Of a DNA stretch of 64,000 bases, positions 1-9,907 are shown in pieces (positions within the stretch are counted from its first letter, which is position 1; the number at the start of each line of letters is the position of its first letter). Origin of the DNA: Pyxicephalus adspersus. Taxonomy: Eukaryota > Chordata > Amphibia > Anura > Pyxicephalidae. A model generated the notes under the pieces. It ran no database searches and was not told the DNA's origin. It worked only from the letters and a program-made list of their open reading frames with translations. The stretch covers positions 132,255,928 through 132,319,927 of the forward strand of contig NC_092859.1 of assembly GCF_032062135.1 (NCBI RefSeq). The letters are read 5' to 3'. The position numbers were made by a program, and so were the translations under genes.

Positions 1-111
1 GAGCATATGGCTGAGAAAAGTGATGTTACATCCCTATTTATTGTACAGCGCTTCGTAATATGTTGGCGCTATATAAATCCTGTTTATTAATAATAATAAT
101 AATAATAATAA
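1..111 (+). repeat. L2/SINE-type 3' tail with (ATA)n end
   Basis: The stretch contains the words TGTACAGCGCTTCGTAATATG and GGCGCTATATAAAT followed by an ATA trinucleotide run at about 85-111. The same tail occurs at the end of the SINE near 24000-24050, and its reverse complement occurs near 15090-15140 next to an L2-like fragment. In vertebrates, tRNA-derived SINEs often share the 3' tail of their partner LINE. Only the tail lies in the window, so whether it belongs to an L2 LINE or to the SINE cannot be decided. Confidence 0.65.
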
Positions 112-1060
112 CAAATGACCCAAAAAAAGTTCTAAAAAAAAAAAAAACAATTTTTTTGCCTGTTTAATAGGGACCCCAAAAATCAAATTGTCAGTTACCA
201 GTTTTACATAATCTTTAGGTTTATAATTCCCATTTATATCTAACCATCTAACCAGTGTTAGCTTTCACACTTAATATACTGAGATACTAGATCATAGCTT
301 TAAGTTTGAATTGGAAAATATTAAAGCAATATAACTGCAAAACGTGTCCGTGTTCAAATCCAAACAGTATATAAAATTTATATCTGCAAAGCCTGCAATT
401 TATGACCCCCCATGACTACAAAAAGTGCAATTCAGCATGCAAAATGTATGGCTGCTGGCAGTAAAGACATTGGAGTTTATTTAATAAAGAATACAATGTA
501 ATTTTAAATTGAATAAATGTCCATTTATGTTAGTAAATAAGATGAAGATGTTTTAACTTCAATCATCGATTCATATACAAATCATTATTTTACAAAAAAT
601 TATTTACCAACATTTTTATTATGTTAAGTTTATTGAAGAACTCACGGAGTGTGATAACAAAAAATACACTAGCATAAATAAACCTAAATATTACAATTAT
701 TATTCAATTGATATGATAAAAATAAATTGATAATAATAAATTAACATAAATAAATACACTTTTGAACAAACTTATACATTATCAACAGGAGTTAACGGAA
801 AGCCCAGTTGTTAAATATAATCCTGGGAATGTGAACCGGAAATTAGTTCTGTGTGTTCAATTTTAGGTTATGAGTTGAAGAAAATTAGATAGTAGACAGG
901 AGGCAAGGAATTTAGAAGATAATAAACTAGTAAGGAGGGACAGGACGAGAATGGGATAGGAGGGGGAAAGAAAGCATGGTGCTTTCAAGGGTTTCAAGAA
1001 AGGTCCCAGAAAGTACATAGCAAGAAATAACCCAAAAGAGGTGTTTAAAGTGGTAAACTA
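112..1060. other. AT-rich low-copy stretch, nothing recognised
   Basis: AT-rich sequence with short A and T runs and no convincing open frame. From about 780 the composition becomes more purine-rich, with GGAGG and AGGGGG words at 890-970. This part may belong to the 3' untranslated part of the minus-strand LINE remnant that follows, but I see no motif that proves it. Confidence 0.4.
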
Positions 1061-1077
1061 TGGTTCCAGTTATCAAA

Positions 1078-2250
1078 TCAATCGATTAAAAAAGCGTACT
1101 GATATTCCGTAGATGGGGGAAAACCATTACAGTAGCAGAAATCTTCCCCTGTACCATGGAGAATAGAAGTGAGTTCCCCGATAATATAAATATTTTGTGG
1201 GCCCTCGGCTGACACCACATCACTAGTATACAGAATTTTGTTGCATCCAATAAACACGCCAATAGTGGTACCATGATATCTCTTATATCTAAGAGTGTTG
1301 AGGTAGAGGGGAAAGAATGCCGGCTCAAAGTCAAGTTTGTACTTGAAATTCTGTACTATAGACGCGACCTTCTTGGCCTTCTTGCAAAATAATTGAATTT
1401 TTGAGCAATCCAAGAAAATGTGTTTGAATAAACCAGTTACATCGCCAAGATTGCTCCAGGAATTCTGGGTAGATATTACATATCATGCTGGGGACACGGT
1501 AATAAAGGTTCAGTATGTAATAATTAGTCTTTGCATGGCCAGTACTGACAGAGAACATATGTGTGTGAGCAAAGACATCTAGGATTTGTATCTAGTAACA
1601 TCAAATTCATGTTACCAATGCCTAATATAGGATGACTTAGTAACCTTCAGGTTAGAAAGAAGTTCTGAATAGGGAACAAAATCACGATTTACAGGTCTTG
1701 ACCTTGTTCAAAGGTCCTCAATGGACATTGAAATGTCTCCAGGGGATGGAGAATGGCCAAAAAAGATATAATTGATATAAATCCTCCAAAAGCTCAGGGG
1801 GCTAAACGAGTCATTCCACAAGTCTGAGAGAGTTGGCCAGGGTGAAGAATGGAAAAAAAAAAAAGAAGCCTTGGAAGTGCCCAATGTGGCCAGAAACCTA
1901 TAGCTAGGACCATGTAGCCCCAGAGAGAAAGTTTGGATGACAGTTAATTGGAAAAACAGGGGGTGGAGATGGGAAAGCTGAATCAACTCTGCCCAGGGTG
2001 GTGTCTGTGCATTAAGGGATACCAGACAGAGGTGCAAGTGAGAATGACTGTTCAAGACCAATCCACAGCTTACAGCATAAGTGGCGGCACCAATAAACAC
2101 CCCTATTAAGATGGGAGGTGACATAGTAACAGTGGAAGTCCAGAACCCCAACTTTCTGCATTGGCATTTGAATATTGTAGACAGGGCTGTCCTATGCGAT
2201 AAAATAAACTGCAACAAAAGTGATTGTAAAAATGGGAAGAAAAGAGACAT
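1078..2250 (-). mobile_element. L1/Tx1-type LINE remnant, end of ORF2, broken
   Basis: Three overlapping minus-strand frames read like the C-terminal part of an L1/Tx1-clade LINE ORF2. Frame 2250-1708 has an LHGPSYRFLATLG stretch and an SPLSFWRIYINY stretch, as seen upstream of the C-terminal zinc knuckle in such elements. Frame 1558-1331 has YYRVPSMICNIYPEF then SWRC, and frame 1413-1078 continues with DCSKI. This matches the family pattern CWRC...HIWWDCP. The SWRC to KHIFLDC junction needs a one-base frame change near 1435-1445, and stops separate the blocks, so the copy is dead. The reverse-transcriptase core is not in the window. The family call is from memory of the motif order and was not searched. 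Confidence 0.55.
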
Positions 2251-3010
2251 GTAGAGTCTAAAATAGATACAAAATTCTTGATAAAATATTCATTTTTATA
2301 ATGTTTTACTGGACTTTTTTTAAACCTGCCCTTTTCTCTAAAGAATCCACGTCAATCCTGCGTTATGTGTGTGTCAAGATTGTGTAAAAACGTAGTACAG
2401 AACCAGTTATACTGCAAACTATTCAACAAAATAAAGCACTCGATAATAATCATTTTTTTTTGCTATGCAAGGTTGGTGATAAATATTTATTTTAAAGAGT
2501 ACTACCTTATTTATCTAATAAAAAATAACTGAAAATTGTTCAGTATATCAGTATAGCAACTACAAAAGGTATTAAAATTTATAGAATTAATTCCCAAAGA
2601 AACTGAATTGGGCCCTCCCAGTCGCCCCTTTAACTACTTTTCTGTCAACTGTAGTGTTCGATAACCCCTTTGTCATGAGGATGAGTGAGGTTCCATGTGA
2701 TTTCTGTGCAGTTCTTCCTCCAGAGAAGGAAAAACAATTGGGTGGCCAGTGGCATCTTGTCAATTCCAGAAATTGTGCTGCAATCCACCACAGCCACATC
2801 CAATCACATGCAAAAAATGACTCTCAGCTACTCCTATTCAGTTGAATGGGTGTAGTTGGGAGCGCTGTTGAGTCTGCTGGTAGAATGCTGCACGCAACCA
2901 CAAGTCTAAAATGTCACTTAGTGTTGTATGTTAATGCTTGCAAAGTGCTATGTCTATGTGGAAAGTGCTGAAATGTTTAGAAACAGAGGTGTACCAAAAA
3001 TCACAGGGCC
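2251..3010. other. low-copy intergenic stretch
   Basis: No repeat family or exon recognised. A small plus frame at 2654-2845 and a minus frame at 2587-2799 overlap in opposite directions and show no family motif, so I treat both as chance. Confidence 0.35.
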
Positions 3011-3014
3011 CTAG

Positions 3015-3610
3015 GACAACTTATTGGTCAGTTGGTCAGTGTATATGCCTATATTACATTGGTGGCCGAATTAATTACTTTGGTGGCCACTGGTAATGCC
3101 CCAGTAATTTGGTAATCACTCACCAGTAGTGTAATGCCTGCTTTATCTTGATGGTCAGTGACAATTCCTGCATTACATTAATTGTTCATGTTACATGTTA
3201 AAAAGGTGGCAACTCTTTACTGATGGCCAATGCCAATGCACCATTTAATTGGTGTTCATTCAATGCCTCCGTTAAAAATAAGGGTTAGTAGGAGTTAAAG
3301 AATACCCTTATGTTGGTGACAGTGCTGTAAAACTAAACCTTTGATATTGCTGGTTAGTAAAACGAAAAATGCCTCCCTAGGTTTGTGGCCAGTAACAGTA
3401 AATATGTCAGATTGCATTGTTGGTTGGGGTCTTTTATTTGCCTGTTGCCTGTGGTGTTTTATTTGCCACCTAAAACAGTGGTTCAGTGGGTAAAATGCTG
3501 CCTTTTGCATAATGTTCAGTGGATAGGATTCCTACTCTTACATTGGTGATCAGTACAAAGAAGAATGGTTTCTTACATTTCTCATTTTACTGTTGTGGTC
3601 AGCAAAAGAA
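3015..3610. repeat. Degenerate minisatellite, unit about 30-40 bases
   Basis: Variants of TTGGTGGTCAGTG and AATGCCTCCATTA alternate through the stretch: TTGGTCAGTTGGTCAGTG at 3025, GGTGGCCACTGGTAATGCC at 3081, TGATGGTCAGTGACAATTCC at 3150, TGATGGCCAATGCCAATGC at 3221, TTGGTGTTCATTCAATGCC at 3250, and TTGGTGATCAGTAC at 3543. Spacing is irregular because of point changes and small indels. This looks like an old tandem array that has drifted. It holds no open frame of interest. Confidence 0.6.
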
Positions 3611-5143
3611 ATGTCAAACATCTTTAGTGTTTAAATGAATTCTACTATTGGACAGCAGATCAGTCTGCCAGGAGAAGGAGAAGTAAAGACTAAGAAAAGC
3701 CCCCACCCAAGGCCCAGAGAGACTATATAGTGTCAATGGTAATAGTTCCACACCAGACTTAGGCAGCTAGTGAGCATTGAAGAAGTAAGGTGGCCCCATG
3801 AATATGGATCTCCTCTAGGAAAGAACAGAAAATGGACAACAGCCTTTGCTTTCATTGCCCCATTGGGTGTATTGGGCAGATTTGCCTTCACTATAGGGAG
3901 AACCTGTCATAGATAATTGTTCCTATTAGGAGACTTCACTTCCCTACCAGTTCTGATAACAACGGTAAAAGTTTGGATTTTTCTATGTGTGGAATGGAGA
4001 CACAAACTGTAAGGAAATCTGCCAGGAGTCCTATCCATTTCCAGCAGGCAGCTATTTACAGATATGGATATATTTATACCTGCATTAAATAAAACAGTAA
4101 ACCATTGTATTGGATATTTTAATGTGCATTGATTTATTACTCTGATACATCCCAGCCAGGCTTCTGGTTCCCTACAGCAAAACCACCATCTGAAACTTCT
4201 CTTTGCTCAAATGTATTGCTAAACCAAGGCTACAGTGGCTTGGTTTACCAAATGGTGATGAGCAATTTGACTATAAACCATTCTAGGTCAAGATGTCAAG
4301 CTCTCAAATTGATCACTAGCATCACTTTTACCACAGGCCAGGAAACATTACAAAAAGAAACAGATCCTACAGCTGATCAGTGACAATATTGATCAATTTA
4401 TACATAAAGAAGATCAGTATTAGGGAAAGAGAACTTCTTTAATAGATTTACACAATATATAACATGATTTAATGTTACTTTCTATAATAAAGCATTCTTA
4501 CCTTGAACTCTATATTATAATTTGCAGCAGGGATAGGGAAGACATCCAATGCAGTCAGGCTGACAGCCAGCAGATGACTGCTCTGTGAAAGAAACTAACC
4601 TTTAAAAACCAGATGAGTGACATTACAATCTGTTTATAATGTTAGGTGGTTGTGTGATCAGTTTTCTCTAATCTAATACATCTCACCCTGAAGACTGAAG
4701 GCTATGCTGGATGTGTGTATTTATATTATTTTGAAGGGTATGTGTATTATTCTCAGTGTTAAAGTTGATGTCCAAACAATAATTTAAAAAGACAATACTA
4801 GCTATGTTATTTATATATTACTTAATTTTTTTTTACTATGTAGTATAAGCTTAAGTGCTCTTTTTCATTCACATTCTTTTTTAATTGTAAGATGTCCAGA
4901 ACAGTTCAACAGTTTTTTTTAATAGACGTTTTCAGCATTTCTTCAATTATAGTGAGGCTATGGAAGGAGAATGAGCAGCAGACCTCTCAGACATGATGCA
5001 TGATGCATTTAAAAAATAGCACTATAACCAAGGAGGTCCAATTAACTTCTTTAACAACCAGGACTTTGAGACGTTCAGGTACTAGATAACACTAGTGACC
5101 CACAGCAGTCCCACTGTCAAAAACCACATATCAGAACTGAGCC
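3611..5143. other. low-copy stretch without recognised feature
   Basis: AT-rich DNA with T runs near 4827 and 4911. Short frames (for example 4129-4383 plus) show no family motif. No repeat is shared with other parts of the window that I could see. Confidence 0.35.
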
Positions 5144-5474
5144 TTAGGCTACGTGCATACGTGCAATGGTTCTCATCCGATAATCGACTCAGGGCCTATA
5201 TCGGGCAAGAATCTGGCATGTGTACAGCGCCCGTTGTCCATCATTCAAACGACCGTCCTGGCAGATTTGTGGATGATGGACGACGAGCGATCTTAATTGA
5301 AGTGAAGGGGAGAGAGCACAGAGGGGTGCCGCTCCGTCGCTTTTCCTCTCCCCTCTCCATAGAGCAGAACAGTGCTGTATGTACCCGTTCATGCATCGTG
5401 CAGTTGTTAGTCATCGGAAAGGATCATGAAAGATCCTTTCCAACGACAATTATTACACGTGTATATGCAGCTCA
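5144..5474 (+). mobile_element. Non-autonomous DNA transposon (MITE), GTACACAC type, copy A
   Basis: Starts with TTAGGCTACGTGCATACG and ends with the inverted match ACACGTGTATATGCAGCT. Internally it carries AAAGGATCATGAAAGATCCTTT, itself a hairpin, plus CATCGTGCAGTTGTTAGTCAT and CTCTCCCCTCTCC. The same ordered words occur at 18735-19054 (same orientation) and 38596-38919 (opposite orientation). The 162-codon frame across it at 5095-5583 is an accident of its low stop density. I see no transposase, so it would have relied on one encoded elsewhere. The superfamily is not settled. Confidence 0.75.
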
Positions 5475-6440
5475 AGTGCACAAACATAAACTATCTTTAC
5501 AGATAGGCTATGATCAGACTGGTTCTGAAGTTGCAGTGCAGTTGCTCTTTTTTCACATCCCTAAATCACTTTCTCATGTATGACTCCACTCATGTATGGC
5601 ATCTCACTCACCACAACCCATAAAAAATGAATGATAGTGACCTGAGAAGTTCCGTACAGCCTGCTACCAGCTGCTGTAAGAGTATGCAACAGTGCTGCCA
5701 CTGAGCGACTAGCTAGGTAGAATGACAAAAAACATCCATTACCACCAGTCTGAACTTAGCCATACCAGAGTTTATATCAACTATTTCCATGTACCAGCTG
5801 GAGTCAGACAGTGTGTTCCAACCATTTATCCCACTTCCAGGAAAAAAAGATTTTGTGTACTATAACTATCACATTTATTTTACACTTTTATGGTATGCTG
5901 CACATTTTCACATTTTCATCTCTTTTCTGGACATTGAAGCAGTTACGTATAGCATGACTAAGCAGCTGCATGCCTGGAGCCAGTAGGCTGCATACTATTA
6001 TACACATTCATATGGTACAATATATCCAGTACTTGGATTACTCAGAACTGTACATTTTCTAGGAGTTATTGCTTTTAAAGCTGAACTCCAGGAACACTTA
6101 AAAAGTACCCTTGCAGTTCCCCATCCTCCCCTGCATTGCACTGCTGGAGTTAAATGACTTTTTTAGGTCTAGGTCTTTAACTTTATTTCTCACTCCTTCA
6201 ACATCTGGCATATTTCACTTTTCTCCCTGAGGCTCCAGATTGTGAACAGACTGTTAGAATAATGGGCCCTGCATTGTAGGGAATGGCGTTAGCTTGGAGC
6301 ATCTTAGAAAATCAGCAGCAGTCATCCTGAAATTTCTCACTGGATCCTGGTCCATTGACATCCTTTATACCTACTCCACAAAATATTACTCAACACCATC
6401 AAAGCTGTTGAATAAAACTACATCTCAGAACCTACCAATA
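5475..6440. other. low-copy stretch with weak repeat traces
   Basis: Contains TTTAAAGCTGAACTCCAGGA near 6077, a motif like the AAGCAGAACTCCAG ends seen at 47447-47464 and 48840, which suggests a fragment of another inverted-repeat element. Otherwise nothing recognised. Confidence 0.3.
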
Positions 6441-6449
6441 TGGTCTCTA

Positions 6450-6492
6450 CTATCCCCTGAGGAAGCCACATGGCGAAATGTGTCGGGTGCCA
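6450..6492 (+). ncRNA. Hammerhead-ribozyme-like motif 1
   Basis: The stretch has CTGAGGA (6457-6463), one extra A, stem II GCCA (6465-6468) pairing with TGGC (6471-6474) around a two-base loop, and GAAA (6475-6478). It continues TGTGTC and GGG, where GGG (6485-6487) can pair with the CCC just before the core (6454-6456) as stem I. Core position 7 is variable in hammerheads, so CUGAGGA is permitted. The extra A before stem II is non-standard and the two-base loop is tight. Hammerheads of this compact type are known from Penelope-like elements and in amphibian genomes. Activity is not shown. Confidence 0.4.
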
Positions 6493-6769
6493 GAAACAAC
6501 CCTGTACTTCGATGTTACTCTGAGATGAGATTTTATACTTTTGACTATTTGGGACACTTCATGTATTGATTTATTGGGCTATGGTAAAAATAGAATATTG
6601 AATATGATCAATATGTAAACTACCTATGTTGCCACAAAGAGCCATTCTTCTCTTTTTTTTCTCCACATGTCATCTTAAAGAAGAGGCTATAACTAGTGCA
6701 CAGAGAATGAGCCTTCGGGAGTGATAGGTTTTGGAAAGTAAAGTCCTTCTTACACTTACCCTTACTTAA

Positions 6770-7070
6770 CACTTGCGGTGCCGGGAAAATCCCGTTACAA
6801 AGTTTCTTCTGATAAAGGGGAATGTCATACATCTAAGCAGTAACCAGGTCTTCTTCAGAGCTTGCTGGTTACTGCCAGGTTGCGGTCCTTGGGCACATCA
6901 GAGTGGGCAGAATGAAACACGGTACCAAATCACAAGGCAGAAGAATAGTCGAGGAAGGCCAGGGTCAAGGGAGGCAGCAAGCAAGAGAGGTCAGGTCACA
7001 AACCAGGGATCAAATACCAGGGATCTAGGAGACAGACACTAGTGACACAGGGGCCACACTATAAAGTGTA
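6770..7070. repeat. Unclassified repeat-like, purine-rich stretch
   Basis: A GC- and purine-rich island with CACGGTACCAAATCAC, AAGAATAGTCGAGGAAGG and AGGTCAGGTCACAAACCAGG, ending at GGGGCCACACTATAAAG. It stands out from its AT-rich neighbours and resembles dispersed frog repeats I have seen, but I cannot name the family. The 89-codon plus frame over it has no recognisable domain. Confidence 0.35.
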
Positions 7071-7340
7071 CACCAATCCTAAAGTGCCACAAAACAATTA
7101 GTATAACATATAACTGATATTGAATTTTAATTATCTTTGACAAAAACAGTTGAATGGAGTTTTATGAAAAGATTGTGCACCATCTCCTTTGGGCGCCTGT
7201 GCACACTATTGCCTTTATTTTTTGGAAATTTACCAAGCCCACTTCAAGGGTGCTTTTTAGGTATGCCTGGAGTTAGGGTTTAGGTATCCCTGTCTTTTAT
7301 TGCATAAATATTTTTCTTTTATATCTGCCATTTGTAATCA

Positions 7341-7515
7341 GTGTAAATCACATTATAAATATATTCTTCCTTAGATGGGCAAAGCCTGTTGAACACTTGC
7401 CAATCTTTATATGGCTCACTAAGCTTATGAAATGGTCACAACAATTTCTTCTACCCTGTATATAATCAGTTTGATGTATGCACAGTGCACACTGAAAATC
7501 TTCATTAAATGTTTG
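7341..7515. repeat. Local direct repeat, copy 1
   Basis: Shares TGTAAATCACATT, TTCTTCCTTAGAT, GAACACTTGCCAATCTT and ATATGGCTCACTAAGCTTAT with 8196-8412 in the same order and orientation. It lacks about 40 bases (the part holding GGGAAGATATTGGAGATATC) that copy 2 has after AAATGGTC. Two copies 855 bases apart suggest a local duplication or two insertions of one repeat. Confidence 0.8.
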
Positions 7516-8195
7516 CTTTCTTAGATTTTATTCATCATATTAGACATGCAATGCACCTTAAGCTGCAGATTCTAGAACTGATTTAACAAACATGAACATG
7601 AGTTGCAAGCACAAGGGAGCAATGGCTCTATTCTGTACAGCCAATATTGTGATTTACACACAGTTGATGCTGCCTTGATACATACTATTTCTGGCTGCAC
7701 ATTAGTTGGATGAGACTCCCACTGGTCTAGGAGAGTTCCTTCTGACTGGACTAGGACTTCTCTGGGGTTCACCTGGGCTGGACCCAACACACACTTGATG
7801 TTACTGAGATGTTAAACTAGAACCGAAATTAAATTGGGTAAATATTTACTAAATATACCGATAACTTTTGTTTTGACTTTTGCTCTCCAAAAATGTTTTG
7901 GATTACAAGTGAGGACTGAACGTATGGTGACATTGGGCAGGAAAGGGGCAATGTTGGAAGAGTGTTTTGTGTTGGAATTCCTCGATCATCCAACAATAAA
8001 AATCAAAGGTTTTAGGTGAACCCCATTGGTATCCTATTTGATTTATTTCAGGACCCTTCTATATTAGAACAAGTTAATGATTATTGCTTTAAATTATGTA
8101 TTTAACGGAATGGTTCCATCAATTCATTTTTATGTCAGTCCTGTGATTCCTTAAATTTGAGAAACATGTTGAAGATATTGCGACTGAAATTGTAC

Positions 8196-8412
8196 TATAA
8201 TGTGTAAATCACATTTAACTTATTTCTTCCTTAGATTGGCAAAACTTGCTGAACACTTGCCAATCTTCATATGGCTCACTAAGCTTATGAAATGGTCCCA
8301 ATTTATTGGGAAGATATTGGAGATATCCTCATAACAATTTAAAAATGTCTTCTACCCCGTAGATATTTAGTTTGATATATGCACAGCGCACACTTAAAAT
8401 GTTCATCAATTG
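8196..8412. repeat. Local direct repeat, copy 2
   Basis: Partner of 7341-7515, longer by an internal segment of about 40 bases. Shared words include GCTTATGAAATGGTC and TTCTACCC, and both end in a CAC..AAAAT.TTCAT stretch. The divergence is moderate, so the duplication is not recent. No terminal inverted repeat is evident. Confidence 0.8.
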
Positions 8413-9840
8413 TACTTATACATTGGCACATTTATGATAAAGATTTTTTTTTTAGAATTTTCAAATATAAATAAATGTTGGTTTTAAGAAAGATTTATGT
8501 GAGACTGTGATTTGATTAGGAAAGATGCCTTAAAAGTCCTTGTTATTATGTTCAAAAGTTATTGTTACAATTAAACTGGATGTGGCACCTATAAATTATA
8601 ATAATCCCCAACAAAGAAACTTTAAGAAAAAATATTTACTTCAGATGTCCGATGTGAAAAGCAAATACATGTTTACACATCATTGGGTAATGGAATTAAA
8701 GATTTAATAAAACCTTCTATGTGAAGATTCTCATAGTGTCTTTGCTATTAGGTGGCTAAAAAATCATTTTTATTTAAAGATATCTAAATGAACAAAAATT
8801 TTATATATTGTACTTTACCCATCCTTGGATGCGGTGGCAGCATTAGTCTTCACTTAGAAGCTACAAACTTTTTCAGCAAGTATTGAAAACATTCAAAACT
8901 TTTTTTTGTTTTGGAAAAATAAAAAAAGGAAAGAATTGGACCATTGTCAGGTTTGTTCTTAACAATACTGTGACCTTTGCTATGGTGACATAATGTGATA
9001 GGAAATCTAAAATGTTACAAAATAGGAATGAGAAAGTAACTTTCCAATTCACTCATATTAATGAGATACCTCTAAAATAAAATAGAGATTTTGCTCCACT
9101 TTGAGCCAGACATCTTTTCACTTTGTGCTGTGTTTCCAGAATATGATAAGTAAAGAGGGATTTTCCAAAGTTAAAGGGAATAAAAATTTAATTTCATATA
9201 TAAAGAATGTTTGACTTAGATATACATTACTGATTTGGGGGTAATAATTTGATTTTAGTAGGAGGTACATTTGTAGCCAGTTGCTGAGTAACACAGCTAG
9301 CAGATATTTGTGTTCCTGTTTTATGGTGGTAATGTGCCTGCCTAGGAATACCCACTCCCCAGACTTACATTTATCCATCCACAATGCATTTTGCTACTTA
9401 AATACTTAATGTAAGATGTAAAGATTTATGCCAAAATGTAAATGCATTGCCTAATTTAATTCAATAATTTAGTATACTAACTATATTAACTTGGTCTTTT
9501 ACTAACAGCCTAAAAACCCCATCCTCCCATTTGGACTCAGCCATGTCTATGGGCCTCATGTTATTTTTGTACTCAGTTATATTTAGGGGTGGAATTTTAG
9601 AAAAGTTTTGGTTGAATTTAAAAAAAAAATCTGATGGAAAAATTTCTTATGGTCTCTTCTGGACGAGCCTCCTGCTGCCATTCAATTTGTGCATGCCTCA
9701 ATATCCTCCGAAGGTATCTTCTACATAGGAGTCATTGACAAGTCTAGGTGAACTGTAAGTGTTCTTGAAAAATATAAATAATATATTTTAACTGTAAACT
9801 TATAAATAGGTGATGTCGATACTGGCTTTGTACACTATTT
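8413..9840. other. AT-rich low-copy stretch
   Basis: No exon recognised. The word GCCTTAAAAGTCC at 8527 recurs at 49745 and 50287 and, inverted, near 49915, so part of this interval may belong to the same element family as the hammerhead-bearing region at 49.5-50.3 kb. Short frames such as 9118-9384 minus lack any family motif. Confidence 0.35.
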
Positions 9841-9842
9841 TA

Positions 9843-9907
9843 GATCTCAATCACTTCCTGAAGAAGTGGACGCTGATCCACAAAACTTTTTAACACTAAT
9901 TGAGATC
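9843..9907 (+). ncRNA. Hammerhead-ribozyme-like motif 2 with long outer stem
   Basis: Outer stem GATCTCAAT (9843-9851) pairs perfectly with ATTGAGATC (9899-9907). Inside are CTGAAGA (9858-9864), one extra A, stem II GTGGA (9866-9870) with TCCAC (9877-9881), then AAAA at 9882-9885 where the core would have GAAA. The order fits a type I hammerhead with an extended stem I. Loss of the core G suggests this copy no longer cleaves. The perfect outer stem is the best argument against chance. Confidence 0.45.

Noticed and set aside
1708..2250. 180-codon minus frame as a host protein
   Set aside because: Its best-matching blocks resemble LINE ORF2 C-terminal sequence and it sits next to further pieces of the same kind.
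5095..5583. 162-codon plus-strand frame
   Set aside because: It lies across a MITE whose other two copies do not keep the frame, has no domain, and is explained by the low stop content of the GC-rich element.
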